NCBI GenBank assembly: GCA_023458055.1
Contig: JAEXAW010000060.1
Location: forward strand, 62,001-126,000
Origin: Pseudomonadota bacterium
GTDB lineage: Bacteria; Pseudomonadota; Alphaproteobacteria; Sphingomonadales; Sphingomonadaceae
DNA length: 64,000 bases
Reading direction: 5' to 3'
Below are positions 1-8,029 of the stretch, piece after piece. The notes under the pieces are model-generated. The model worked only from the letters and a program-made list of their open reading frames with translations. It was not told where the DNA came from and made no database searches. Position 1 is the first letter of the stretch. Each line of letters opens with the position of its first letter. The position numbers and the translations under genes were made by a program.

Positions 1-312
1 AAGATCGGGCGTAATCCCTTGAAAACGCACGGGAACCGTCGCCTTGCCATCGCTCGCTTCAAAGCGCAGCGTGACGCCATCGGCTTCCTTTTTTAGACTG
101 CCGGGGACCACCATCCCGCCCAGCCTTATCGCCTGCCCGGGCGCAACGCCCTTGGTCGCGAGTTCCGAGGGCGCGTAGAAATAAGCCGCTTCATCCTTCA
201 AGGCCGACGCGGCGAGCAAACCTGCGCCAATGATCGCAACCAGCGCGAGCAGCGCCAGAATAAGCCGCTGATGCTTCGCCTTCATGCGCTTGGGTTCGGG
301 GGGTTGGAGCAT
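1..312 (-). CDS. ccmE: Cytochrome c maturation protein CcmE (partial, C-terminus outside window)
   Basis: CcmE is the membrane-anchored periplasmic heme chaperone that accepts heme from CcmC and passes it to apocytochrome c. The visible N-terminal part has a short basic segment (KAKHQRL), one hydrophobic anchor rich in Leu/Ala, and then the start of the OB-fold with the family pattern YFYAPSEL...RLGGMVVPGS. The heme-binding His lies beyond base 1. Two in-frame ATGs exist, at 312 and 285. I chose 312 because it follows the ccmD stop by one base and has a GAGA purine stretch upstream; 285 gives the more conventional protein start. It is the last visible gene of a ccmC-ccmD-ccmE minus-strand operon. 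Confidence 0.85.
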   Translation of the reverse strand, partial: MLQPPEPKRMKAKHQRLILALLALVAIIGAGLLAASALKDEAAYFYAPSELATKGVAPGQAIRLGGMVVPGSLKKEADGVTLRFEASDGKATVPVRFQGITPDL

Positions 313-313
313 G

Positions 314-451
314 TTAATCGCGATCTCTTTTTAACGCATCCGCGCGCGCCTCGGCCCGGCGCATCGCCGTATAGCTCCAGCCAAGCACGCCTGCGCTCAA
401 GGCTAGGGTCAAGGCATAAGCCGCCCAGACGAAGGTCCATTGGTTCGCCAT
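314..451 (-). CDS. ccmD: Heme exporter protein CcmD
   Basis: A 45-residue protein with one N-terminal hydrophobic helix (WTFVWAAYALTLALSAGVL) followed by a basic tail rich in Arg and Ala, the usual CcmD layout. CcmD is a small membrane component that helps release holo-CcmE from the CcmABCDE heme-handling complex. Its ATG shares one base with the ccmC stop (TGATG), and its stop lies one base before the first possible ccmE start, so the three genes are translationally packed. Identification rests on size, membrane topology and position, since CcmD is poorly conserved in sequence. Confidence 0.8.
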   Translation of the reverse strand: MANQWTFVWAAYALTLALSAGVLGWSYTAMRRAEARADALKRDRD

Positions 452-1185
452 CACACCGCCTCCATCGCCATGCGGCGCATACGGGCTTCAACGCGGATGT
501 CGGCAATCGCCGCGCGCATCCGCATCAGCACAATGCCGCCGAACAACAGCGAAAAACCGGCGAGCGTCAGCCATAAGGGCCACAGGATCGCGCCATCAAT
601 GCTGCTCCCGCGCACCGTAATGCTCGGCCCCTGATGGAGGCTGTTCCACCACACTACGGAGCGGTTGATGATCGGAATATTGATCGCGCCGACAAGGCCG
701 TAAATCGCCGCCACCTTGGAGAGCGAACCTTTTTGCGCATTATCATCCTCGCTTGCATTGGCGAGCGCGATGAAGCCTGCATAGAGAAACAGGAGCACCA
801 GCATCGAGGTCATGCGCCCGTCCCATTCCCACCAGGTCCCCCAGGTCGGCTTGCCCCAGATCGACCCGGTGGCAAGGCAGAGCGCGGTGAACAGCATCCC
901 CGGCACGGCAATCGCGCGCGCGGCAATGCCGGCGAGCGGATGCCGCCACACCAATTGCACCAGCGCCGCAATCGCCAGGCTGGTCCAGCCGCCCATGCCA
1001 AGCCACGCGGCGGGCACATGAACATACATGATGCGCACGGTTTCGCCTTGCAGATAATCGGGCGGCGTCTGCGTAAGGCCAGCCCACGCGCCAATGCCGC
1101 TCAGCAGCAGCCCAAGGCCGATCAGCCAGGGCGTCAACGGCTTTGCAATCTTAAGGAACCGGGTCGGATTAGCGTAAGCGTGCAT
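451..1185 (-). CDS. ccmC: Heme exporter CcmC
   Basis: A 244-residue polytopic membrane protein of the heme-handling family. The tryptophan-rich WWD motif is clear (WGTWWEWDGRMTS, around residue 115). Conserved periplasmic histidines flank it, in MYVHVPAAW on one side and WNSLHQGPS on the other. CcmC loads heme onto CcmE in the periplasm. Length and motif order match full-length family members. The gene is first in the visible minus-strand ccmC-ccmD-ccmE operon; the upstream purine stretch (AAAGGC) is a weak ribosome site. Confidence 0.96.
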   Translation of the reverse strand: MHAYANPTRFLKIAKPLTPWLIGLGLLLSGIGAWAGLTQTPPDYLQGETVRIMYVHVPAAWLGMGGWTSLAIAALVQLVWRHPLAGIAARAIAVPGMLFTALCLATGSIWGKPTWGTWWEWDGRMTSMLVLLFLYAGFIALANASEDDNAQKGSLSKVAAIYGLVGAINIPIINRSVVWWNSLHQGPSITVRGSSIDGAILWPLWLTLAGFSLLFGGIVLMRMRAAIADIRVEARMRRMAMEAV

Positions 1186-1286
1186 GGTTGGCCCGAGCCT
1201 TTAGGCGAAGTGGCGCTGCGTTTCCACTGATTTGAATCAAAGCTGTCAGCTTGGTGTCAGCGACGGTTAGCACTTCTCTTTTAATG

Positions 1287-1455
1287 GGTTCACGCAGAGG
1301 CGCAGAGGGCGCAGAGATGTAAAGGGGGAAAGGTGGGGGAGTGTTTTCATCGCCATCTGGGTCCTGAGCGCCTATGGTTCTCCTAATAATCGTGAGTCAT
1401 CGCACCCTTACCATTAACCCAAAATCTCTGCGCCCTCTGCGCCTCTGCGTGAACC
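1287..1455. repeat. Perfect 32-bp inverted repeat pair, intergenic
   Basis: Bases 1287-1318 and 1424-1455 are exact reverse complements (32 bp, beginning GGTTCACGCAGAGGCGCAGA), separated by 105 bp. The unit is internally periodic (cgcagagg/cgcagagg/gcagag). It occupies the 360-bp gap between ccmC and the PLP enzyme, where I see no gene. The length and perfect identity suggest an interspersed mobile repeat or a recent inversion product. The inner 105 bp contain no convincing ORF. Confidence 0.85.
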
Positions 1456-1545
1456 AAATATTCCGGACCCCGCCGCGCAAAATCATTATTGGTTGCACGC
1501 GCAACCGCTTGGACGCTAGGGCAGAGCGATAGGAGACAAAACCTC

Positions 1546-2904
1546 ATGGCCAAAAAACCTTCAAAGTCCGCCGCGAAATCCTCCGGGAAGTCCGCTGACA
1601 CCAAAACCCCTACCGCGACGCGCCGCAAGCCCCGTCCCCAAATCACCAAATTGGGTGGCCGTGAACTCAAGCCTGCAACGCTGATGATGGGCTATGGCTA
1701 TAATCCGAAACTCTCCGAAGGTTCGCTCAAAGCGCCGATCTTCCTCACCTCAACCTTCGCGTTCGAAAGCGCTCAGGCGGGCAAGACTTTTTTTGAACAT
1801 ATCACCGGCAAGCGCCAAGGCCCCGCAGACGGCCTTGTTTATTCGCGCTTCAACGGGCCGAATCAGGAAATCCTCGAAGACCGGCTCGCGGTGTGGGACG
1901 GCGCGGACGATGCGCTGGTTTTCTCCTCGGGCATGTCGGCCATTGCAACGCTGATGCTCGCGCTCGTCAGCCAGAATGATGTGATCGTTCATTCCGGGCC
2001 GCTTTATGCCGCGACCGAAACGCTGATCGCGCGCATATTGTCGCGCTTCGGCGTTTCCTATCTCGACTTTCCGGCAGGGGCGACGCGCAAGGAAATCGAC
2101 GCGGTGCTGGCCGATGCCAAGCCGCTCGCCAAGCAAAAAGGCGGTAAGGTCGCGCTCGTCTATCTCGAAAGCCCGGCCAATCCGACCAACGCGCTGGTCG
2201 ATGTCGAAGCGGTACGCGATGCCCGCGATGCCGCATTCAAAAAGGACGCCCGCCCGCCGATTGCGATCGACAATACATTCCTCGGGCCCTTGTGGCAGCA
2301 GCCGATCCGCCACGGCGCCGACCTCGTCATCTACAGCCTCACCAAATATGCCGGTGGGCATAGCGATCTCGTCGCAGGCGGGGTGCTCGGCAACCAGCAA
2401 CTCATCGACATGATCCGCCCGATGCGCAACGTCATCGGCACCATCTGCGACCCCAACACCGCATGGATGCTGTTGCGCAGTCTCGAAACGCTGGAATTGC
2501 GGATGAGCCGCGCGGGCGAAAATGCGGAGAAGGTCTGCGCTTTCCTCAAAAAACATCCCAAGGTCGCGGGGCTAGGCTATCTCGGCCAGATTACCGACAA
2601 GCGGCAGAAGGATATTTTCAAACGCCATTGTTCAGGCGCGGGTTCGACCTTCTCGCTGTTCATCAAGGGCGGGGAGAAGGAAAGCTTCCGCTTCCTTGAC
2701 GCGCTCAAGCTGGCGAAACTGGCGGTGAGCCTCGGCGGCACCGAAACCCTCGCCAGCCATCCCGCCGCAATGACCCATTTGTCGGTGCCACAGGACCGCA
2801 AGGACGCGCTTGGTATCACCGACAATCTGGTGCGGATCTCCATCGGGGTTGAGGATGCGGATGATCTGATCGCGGATTTTGATCAGGCGCTGGCGAAGGT
2901 TTAG
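1546..2904 (+). CDS. Cys/Met-metabolism PLP-dependent enzyme (cystathionine gamma-synthase/methionine gamma-lyase family)
   Basis: A 452-residue fold-type I PLP enzyme of the trans-sulfuration family. The PLP-binding Lys is Lys267 in SLTKYAGGHSDLVAGG, preceded by the usual IDNTFLGP aspartate loop; SRFNGPNQEILEDRLAVWDGAD and SSGMSA are the other family signatures. The first 45 residues are an extra Lys/Ser/Thr-rich extension (AKKPSKSAAK...) not seen in typical members. The ATG at 1546 is chosen because AGGAG lies 10 bases upstream; an upstream in-frame TTG at 1489 has no such site. The reaction (gamma-synthase, gamma-lyase or O-acylhomoserine sulfhydrylase) cannot be decided from motifs alone. 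The gene stands alone and is convergent with leucine dehydrogenase. Confidence 0.88.
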   Translation: MAKKPSKSAAKSSGKSADTKTPTATRRKPRPQITKLGGRELKPATLMMGYGYNPKLSEGSLKAPIFLTSTFAFESAQAGKTFFEHITGKRQGPADGLVYSRFNGPNQEILEDRLAVWDGADDALVFSSGMSAIATLMLALVSQNDVIVHSGPLYAATETLIARILSRFGVSYLDFPAGATRKEIDAVLADAKPLAKQKGGKVALVYLESPANPTNALVDVEAVRDARDAAFKKDARPPIAIDNTFLGPLWQQPIRHGADLVIYSLTKYAGGHSDLVAGGVLGNQQLIDMIRPMRNVIGTICDPNTAWMLLRSLETLELRMSRAGENAEKVCAFLKKHPKVAGLGYLGQITDKRQKDIFKRHCSGAGSTFSLFIKGGEKESFRFLDALKLAKLAVSLGGTETLASHPAAMTHLSVPQDRKDALGITDNLVRISIGVEDADDLIADFDQALAKV

Positions 2905-2955
2905 GTCGCCTATAACCTAAGGAACCGTCATTCCCGATGCCGGTCATTTAAAGTT

Positions 2956-3041
2956 CGTCATTGCGAGGAGCCGAAGGCGACGCGGCAATCCAGAGTCGGC
3001 GTAAACCGCCCTGGATTGCTTCGCTTGCGCTCGCAATGACG
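2956..3041. repeat. Palindromic intergenic hairpin repeat
   Basis: The arms CGTCATTGCGAGGAGCCGAA...GGCAATCCAG and CTGGATTGC...GCTCGCAATGACG are imperfect reverse complements and can form a long hairpin between two convergent genes. The sequence resembles a widespread GTCATTGCGAG palindromic repeat known from many proteobacteria. It may double as a bidirectional transcription stop, but there is no U-run. Confidence 0.75.
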
Positions 3042-3050
3042 AATGCGGGC

Positions 3051-4097
3051 CTACCGCCCGATCAATTTCCGCGCCATCGCATCGGCCACTTCCGATGCCG
3101 GGCGGTTTTGCGCTTTGCTTGCGGCCCAGATTTCGGCGAGGCGGCCCGGGATTTGTTCGATCCGCTGCTCAACCTCGGCGCGGCTCCCCTGCCCCAGATA
3201 TTCAAGGCCAACATTGATGATCCCGCCTGCATTGATCACATAATCGGGCGTGTAAACAATGCCGCGGTCATGCACCAGTTGCCCGACCGACGCGTCGGCA
3301 AGCTGGTTATTGGCGCCGCCCGCAATGACCGGCGCCTGAAGCGCGGCAACGCTTTCCGACGTCAAGATCGCTCCCAGCGCATTAGGGCTGAAAATGTCGC
3401 ACGGCACTTGCATGATCGCATCCTTGTCGACCGTTGCGGCGCCCAGTTCCGCGGCCAGCGCCCTCGCCTTGTCGGCATTGAAATCGGCGAGGGTCAGCTT
3501 CGCTCCATCCGCCGCCAGCCGCCGCGCGACGCCGCCGCCGACGCTACCGACACCCTGAATCGCGACATGGCGACCGGCCATATCGTCATTGCCGAACGCC
3601 TGTTTCGCCGCCGCTTTAACACCGAGATAAACGCCATAAGCGGTGAACGGCCCGGGATCGCCGCCTGCCTCGCCGCCTTCGACCGGGAGCCCCGCGATAA
3701 ATTTGGTTTCTTTGGCAATCGCGACAATGTCGGCAACGCTGATGCCGACATCTTCGGCCGTCACATAGCTGCCACCAAGGCGCGTGATCGCACGGCCGAA
3801 TGCGCCGAGATAAGCGGGCGTCTTGGGCGTCGCATCATCAGCGAGGATCACCGCCTTGCCCCCGCCCAGCGGCAGGCCCGCCATCGCATTTTTATAGCTC
3901 ATGCCGCGTGAGAGGCGCAGCGCGTCGATGACGGCGGTTTCCTTGTCGGCATAATGCCAGTAGCGCGTGCCGCCCATCGCCGGACCGAGATGGGTCGAAT
4001 GCGCCGCGATAATCGCCTTGAGCCCGGTTGCGCGATCAGTCACCAGATGGACAAATTCGTGATCGTCAAAATCGGGCAGATCCCAGACTGCAGGCAT
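3051..4097 (-). CDS. Leucine (branched-chain amino acid) dehydrogenase, Glu/Leu/Phe/Val dehydrogenase family
   Basis: A 348-residue NAD-dependent amino acid dehydrogenase that deaminates leucine, valine or isoleucine to the 2-oxo acids. Catalytic lysines are in place: Lys69 (SYKNAMAG) and Lys81 (GLPLGGGKAVI), the pair known from leucine dehydrogenase. The NAD domain follows with GVGSVGGG near residue 180 and GGANNQLA before the C-terminal helix. Length matches leucine/valine dehydrogenases rather than the longer glutamate dehydrogenases. The ATG at 4097 is preceded by AGAGGAT; an in-frame extension to 4163 would add 22 unconserved residues and was rejected. Confidence 0.92.
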   Translation of the reverse strand: MPAVWDLPDFDDHEFVHLVTDRATGLKAIIAAHSTHLGPAMGGTRYWHYADKETAVIDALRLSRGMSYKNAMAGLPLGGGKAVILADDATPKTPAYLGAFGRAITRLGGSYVTAEDVGISVADIVAIAKETKFIAGLPVEGGEAGGDPGPFTAYGVYLGVKAAAKQAFGNDDMAGRHVAIQGVGSVGGGVARRLAADGAKLTLADFNADKARALAAELGAATVDKDAIMQVPCDIFSPNALGAILTSESVAALQAPVIAGGANNQLADASVGQLVHDRGIVYTPDYVINAGGIINVGLEYLGQGSRAEVEQRIEQIPGRLAEIWAASKAQNRPASEVADAMARKLIGR

Positions 4098-4195
4098 GGC
4101 TGATCCTCTCGTGCACGCGCGAAATATAATTACGACCGCGTGTAATAATATACGCAGAGGCAAAAGTCAGCAGAAAAGAGTCGGGGGCGCTGGGT

Positions 4196-4435
4196 CCTCC
4201 CTGTCGCTCGCAGAGCGATGGGGAGGGGGACCGTTTGTCCTGAGCTTGTCGAAGGGCAAATGGTGGAGGGGTCGCGAGGCGTAAGCCGAGCGGGCGGCCT
4301 ATCCGCCTTCACCCTTCGTTCTCCTGCGCATGCATCACGCCATCGCTTAAACCATTCCGCCTGCTAGTCGCAGGCGACCCCTCCGTCAGCCCTACGGGCT
4401 GCCACCTCCCCATTCGCTTGCAGCGAACAGGGAGG
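4196..4435. repeat. Intergenic repeat element with inverted arms
   Basis: The 396-bp gap between leucine dehydrogenase and tRNA-His holds no gene I can support. It contains two related hairpins in opposite orientation, 4196-4226 (CCTCCCTGTCGCTCGCAGAG...) and 4405-4435 (CCTCCCCATTCGCTTGCAGC...), which are imperfect reverse complements of each other. Between them lies a TTTGTCCTGAGCTTGTCGAA segment, a motif common in intergenic repeats of many proteobacteria. The whole looks like a composite interspersed repeat. Confidence 0.65.
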
Positions 4436-4493
4436 AACAACGCTCACCCTCTCTTCAGGAGAGGTTACCATGATCAAAAAATCTTTAGAAAAA

Positions 4494-4571
4494 TGGGGCG
4501 ATCGACGGGATCCGAACCCGCGACCTCCGGTACCACAAACCGGCGCTCTAACCAACTGAGCTACGATCGCC
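4494..4571 (-). tRNA. tRNA-His (GTG anticodon)
   Basis: Minus strand GGCGATCGTAGCTCAGTTGG... folds as a tRNA. The anticodon stem CCGGT/ACCGG encloses loop TTGTGGT with anticodon GTG. The extra 5' base G-1, followed by a 7-bp GCGATCG/CGATCGC acceptor stem and C73, is the hallmark of tRNA-His. The CCA is encoded (TGG at 4494-4496 on the plus strand). The T-arm has GGTTCGGATCC. Confidence 0.96.
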
Positions 4572-4648
4572 ACACCGCATCATGGCCCATCGGCCTGACG
4601 CGAAGACAGGGCGCACCCCTTAGGATTAGCCCTGCCCTCAAGTCAAGC

Positions 4649-5377
4649 TTACTTTTCGAGGCGGTATTGCACCGTCAAGCTAACCCCGGTGCCGACCTCG
4701 CCCGGCTCGACCGGCGCGCGGTCAGCGGAGGCGGCTTTCATACCATAGGCGACCGGCATCGGACCGCCGCCATAACCGCTTGATCCTTCGGTGATCGAAA
4801 CCAGCTTGGCGCGGGCAAAACCGGCGCGCTGGGCGTAGAAATTGGCCTGAGCTTCGGCAGCTTTGAGCGCCTTGTCGCGCGCCTGGAATTTCAGCTGGCT
4901 GTCATCTTCGATACTGAAGGAGGGGCCGTTGATGTTGTTGCCGCCCGCCGCGACCAGCGCGTCGAGCAATTCGCCGATCTTAGCGATCTCGCGGGTTTTG
5001 AGCGTCACCATGTTCGAGGCCTGATAGCCAGTGAGGCGCGGGGGCTGGCCATTATTATTGTTATAATCATATTGCGCGCTGAGGTTGATGCCCGAGGTCT
5101 GGATATCCTTGGCCGCGATACCGCGCTTTTTAAGCTCGGCGACGACCGCGGTCATTTTCTGGCTATTCTGGCGCAGCGCCTCGCTCGCGGTCGGCGCGAG
5201 GGTGGTAACACCCGCTGACATCGTCGCGAGCGTCGGGGCGGCCTGCACCTCTTCATTGACCGTTACGGTTACCAGCGGCGCATCAGTCGACATTTGCACC
5301 ACCGGCTGAATTTGCGCGGAAAGCGCGACGGGGCTGGCCGCAAGGGTAAGCGCCGCAAGGGCGGAAAGCATTTTCAT
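4649..5377 (-). CDS. SIMPL-domain (DUF541) periplasmic protein
   Basis: A 242-residue exported protein. Residues 1-21 form a signal peptide ending in ALSA before Gln22. The rest matches the SIMPL/DUF541 family (YggE-like): VTVTVNEEVQAAPTLATMSAGV, then SEALRQNSQKM, then KDIQTSGINLSAQYDY, then a GYQASNMVTLKTRE segment and the closing VSLTVQYRLEK strand. Family members are periplasmic or outer-membrane-associated, with roles proposed in stress tolerance; no enzymatic activity is assigned. The start at 5377 follows GGAGGACC. The gene is divergent from uup. Confidence 0.87.
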   Translation of the reverse strand: MKMLSALAALTLAASPVALSAQIQPVVQMSTDAPLVTVTVNEEVQAAPTLATMSAGVTTLAPTASEALRQNSQKMTAVVAELKKRGIAAKDIQTSGINLSAQYDYNNNNGQPPRLTGYQASNMVTLKTREIAKIGELLDALVAAGGNNINGPSFSIEDDSQLKFQARDKALKAAEAQANFYAQRAGFARAKLVSITEGSSGYGGGPMPVAYGMKAASADRAPVEPGEVGTGVSLTVQYRLEK

Positions 5378-5504
5378 TCATGGTCCTCCAATTACCATTG
5401 TTCGGGGTGATAACGAAAGCGGAATAGCGAGGGTTCCCTGAACGGCAGATGAGAGAAGCAAGCATAGCCCCCGCACGCTCCCGTAATGCGCTCATACCCA
5501 CCCC

Positions 5505-5544
5505 AAAAGACGTACCGTCTTTTGACCCTCCCTTGAAGGGAGGG
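5505..5544. repeat. Two adjacent short perfect hairpins
   Basis: AAAAGACG-TAC-CGTCTTTT (5505-5523) is followed directly by CCCTCCCT-TGA-AGGGAGGG (5526-5544), both perfect 8-bp stems with 3-base loops. They lie in the 222-bp divergent gap between the SIMPL gene and uup. They resemble interspersed repeats more than terminators, because neither flanking gene ends here. Confidence 0.7.
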
Positions 5545-5599
5545 TAAGAAGTGGACACCCCCTTGCCCCTCTCCTTCCAAACCGCTACCCGCCGCTGCC

Positions 5600-7390
5600 A
5601 TGTCTGCACCTGTTCTTGCTTATGAAGATCTTGGCCTGGTTCAAGGGACCGGCTGGTTGTTTCGCCATCTTGACCTTTATATCGGCGAGCGCGACCGGCT
5701 GGCGTTGATCGGGCGCAACGGGGCGGGCAAGACCACGCTGCTCAAGCTTATCGCGGGCGAGATTGAACCGGACGAGGGCAAGCGCACCATCGTCCCCGGC
5801 ACCAATGTGGTGATGCTTGAGCAGGACCCGGACGTCGCCGCGTTCGAGACCTTGCTGGATTATGCCATCCACGGCCCCAAGGCCCCGCCGCGCCATGAGG
5901 TCGAAGCGATTGCCGACCAGCTCGGCATTGATTTGTCGCGCAGCGCCAAGACCGCGAGCGGGGGCGAGCGCCGCCGCGCCGCGATCTGCCGCGCGCTGGC
6001 CTCCGACCCCGATGTGCTGCTGCTCGACGAGCCGACCAACCATCTCGACCTCGCCGCAATCGACTGGCTCGAAGGCTGGCTCAACCGCTTCACTGGCGCG
6101 TTTTTGGTGATCAGCCATGACCGTACCTTTTTGACCCGTCTGACGCGCCAGACCTTGTGGCTCGATCGCGGCAATTTGCGCCGTAACGAGGTCGGCTTTG
6201 GCGGGTTCGAGGCGTGGATGGAAAAGGTCTATGCCGAAGAAGCACGTGCCGCAGAAAAGCTCGACGCCAAGCTCAAGATCGAGGCGCATTGGCTCGAACG
6301 CGGCGTAACCGCGCGGCGCAAGCGCAACCAGGGCCGCCTTGCCAAACTCCACGAAATGCGCGCCCAGCGGGCGGCGATGCTCGGGCCAACCGGCGCGGCC
6401 AAGCTTGCGGTGGTGGCGGATGAAACCAAGACCAAATCCGTGATTGTGGCGGACGGGGTGAGCAAGATGTTCGGCACCCGCCCGATCCTCAAAGATTTCA
6501 CCCTGCGCATCCAGCGCGGCGACCGGATCGGGATTGTCGGATCGAACGGTGCGGGCAAGACCACGTTGCTTAAGATCCTCACCGGCGAATTACAGCCCGA
6601 TACGGGAACGGTGACGCTGGCGAAGACGCTGAATGGCATCATGATCGACCAGCAGCGCAGTCTGCTTTCCCCCGAAAAGCGCGTGCGCGATGTGCTCGCG
6701 GAAGGCGGCGACTGGATCGAGGTGCGCGGGCACAAGAAGCATGTGCAGGGCTATTTGAAGGAATTTCTGTTCGACCCCGGCCTCGTCGATGCGCGCGTCG
6801 GCACGCTTTCGGGCGGCGAGCAATCGCGCCTCCTTCTCGCACGCGAATTTGCCCGCGAATCAAACCTCCTCGTGCTCGACGAGCCGACCAACGATCTCGA
6901 CCTTGAAACGCTCGATCTGCTGCAAGAAGTGATCGCCGATTATGACGGCACCGTCCTCATCGTCAGCCACGACCGCGACTTTTTGGACCGCACGGTAACG
7001 GTGACGCTCGGCATGGACGGGTCAGGCAAGGTCGATATTATCGCAGGCGGCTATGCCGATTGGGAGGCGAAGCGCAAGGCACCGCCGCCCAAGCCCAAGA
7101 CCGCGACCAAAACCGCCGAAGCGGACGTCCCTCCCCCGGCCAAAGCGCCGGCGCGCACCAAATTATCTTATAAGGACCAGCGCGACTATGATCTCCTCCC
7201 CGCCCGCATCGAAGAAATCGAACGGAAGATGGCCGAGGTTGAAGAGACGCTTCATGACCCCGGGCTTTATACCCGCGACCCCGGTTTGTTCGATAAGCTG
7301 ACCGCGCAGCTTGCGGACCTACGCGACGAAAAAGACAATGCCGAACTGCGCTGGCTGGAAGTCGCTGAGATGGTAGAGGCGATGGGATAA
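5600..7390 (+). CDS. uup: ABC-F family ATPase Uup
   Basis: A 596-residue soluble protein with two ABC ATPase domains and no membrane segment. Domain 1 has Walker A GRNGAGKT (38-45), signature SGGERRRAA and Walker B LLLDEPTNHLD. Domain 2 has Walker A GSNGAGKT (about 314-321), signature LSGGEQSR and VLDEPTNDLD. The interdomain linker is charged. The C-terminal ~75 residues (KLSYKDQRDYDLLPARIEEI...) form the coiled-coil DNA-binding domain typical of Uup, which separates it from EttA and other ABC-F proteins. Uup affects transposon excision and ribosome or DNA transactions in E. coli. The ATG at 5600 lacks a strong ribosome site. Confidence 0.94.
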   Translation: MSAPVLAYEDLGLVQGTGWLFRHLDLYIGERDRLALIGRNGAGKTTLLKLIAGEIEPDEGKRTIVPGTNVVMLEQDPDVAAFETLLDYAIHGPKAPPRHEVEAIADQLGIDLSRSAKTASGGERRRAAICRALASDPDVLLLDEPTNHLDLAAIDWLEGWLNRFTGAFLVISHDRTFLTRLTRQTLWLDRGNLRRNEVGFGGFEAWMEKVYAEEARAAEKLDAKLKIEAHWLERGVTARRKRNQGRLAKLHEMRAQRAAMLGPTGAAKLAVVADETKTKSVIVADGVSKMFGTRPILKDFTLRIQRGDRIGIVGSNGAGKTTLLKILTGELQPDTGTVTLAKTLNGIMIDQQRSLLSPEKRVRDVLAEGGDWIEVRGHKKHVQGYLKEFLFDPGLVDARVGTLSGGEQSRLLLAREFARESNLLVLDEPTNDLDLETLDLLQEVIADYDGTVLIVSHDRDFLDRTVTVTLGMDGSGKVDIIAGGYADWEAKRKAPPPKPKTATKTAEADVPPPAKAPARTKLSYKDQRDYDLLPARIEEIERKMAEVEETLHDPGLYTRDPGLFDKLTAQLADLRDEKDNAELRWLEVAEMVEAMG

Positions 7391-7416
7391 GCCCGACGGG
7401 ACCGCACAAATTCTTA

Positions 7417-7444
7417 TTGCGAATGATTATCAATAACGATAATC
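7417..7444. promoter_or_regulatory. Probable Fur box
   Basis: The sequence TTGCGAATGATTATCAATAA followed by CGATAATC closely resembles the Fur consensus (GATAATGATAATCATTATC), with overlapping AATGATTATC and ATAACGATAA units. It lies about 35 bases upstream of the ORF at 7478 and would place that gene, and perhaps the fusion gene at 8030, under iron repression. Assigned by pattern only. Confidence 0.65.
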
Positions 7445-7477
7445 TCTCTTTCTAAGATAGGAAGAGAGGCTTGCCGT

Positions 7478-7888
7478 ATGACCATGTCCTTTGCTTGGGC
7501 CTCGATGCCCACCATCGCAGCACTCGATGAGCTGGGCGCGCATCTGCTCAAAAGCCTGCGTTTGGTAGGGATGATAAGTCGCAACGCCCCGGATGCGGGC
7601 GCGCGGTTGTTGGATCATTGGGGCGATGCGTCAGCGGTAAGGCGCTTCCTGCTCGCCGCCCATTCGATCGGCGCGGTGTGGCCCGAACCCATCGCCATCT
7701 GCCCGCCCTGTTGCGGGATGATGACGCATGACGAGCAATTGCTGCTGTCCTTGTTCGATGCCGCGCTCGGCTGCGACCGCCCGCGTTTTGACGCGCATGC
7801 CCAGGATCTTCTCGACCAAAGCGCGCGCGATCACCTTTATGTCGCGATGCGGCATTTGGTCATACAGGGCGCTTTTCCGCCCGCGTGA
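7478..7888 (+). CDS. Small protein of unknown function with CPPCC motif, probably iron-regulated
   Basis: I do not recognise this 136-residue protein. It has no clear signal peptide or membrane helix. The N-terminal half is helical (LDELGAHLLKSLRLVGMISR, AGARLLDHWGD). The middle carries WPEPIAICPPCCGMMTHDEQ, a tight cluster of three cysteines with a nearby His-Asp-Glu that could bind a metal. The C-terminal part is again helical (LLLSLFDAALGCDR...RDHLYVAMRHLV). It starts with ATG after GGAAGAG and sits directly downstream of a likely Fur box, which points to iron-responsive expression. It is followed 141 bases later by the adenylation-carrier-acyltransferase fusion gene; whether they are co-transcribed is not visible. 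Confidence 0.65.
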   Translation: MTMSFAWASMPTIAALDELGAHLLKSLRLVGMISRNAPDAGARLLDHWGDASAVRRFLLAAHSIGAVWPEPIAICPPCCGMMTHDEQLLLSLFDAALGCDRPRFDAHAQDLLDQSARDHLYVAMRHLVIQGAFPPA

Positions 7889-8029
7889 AAGCAACCGCTC
7901 TATCTTGATGCGAAGATTTCATTCGAAAAAATCGGGACATAATTGCCTCAGCATCATTGCGTCGGCATTAGCTTTATAACGACCGCTTCATCGCGCCGCA
8001 TTGCGACGTGCAGGGATGAGGCTTGCAGC

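Noticed and set aside
1456..1545. A SAM-type riboswitch ahead of the Cys/Met PLP enzyme
   Set aside because: I looked for SAM-II and related conserved cores known upstream of met genes in alphaproteobacteria and found no convincing match.
2961..3911. A 316-codon plus-strand open frame opposite leucine dehydrogenase
   Set aside because: Composition is Arg/Asp-rich without motifs, and the opposite strand encodes an unambiguous enzyme.
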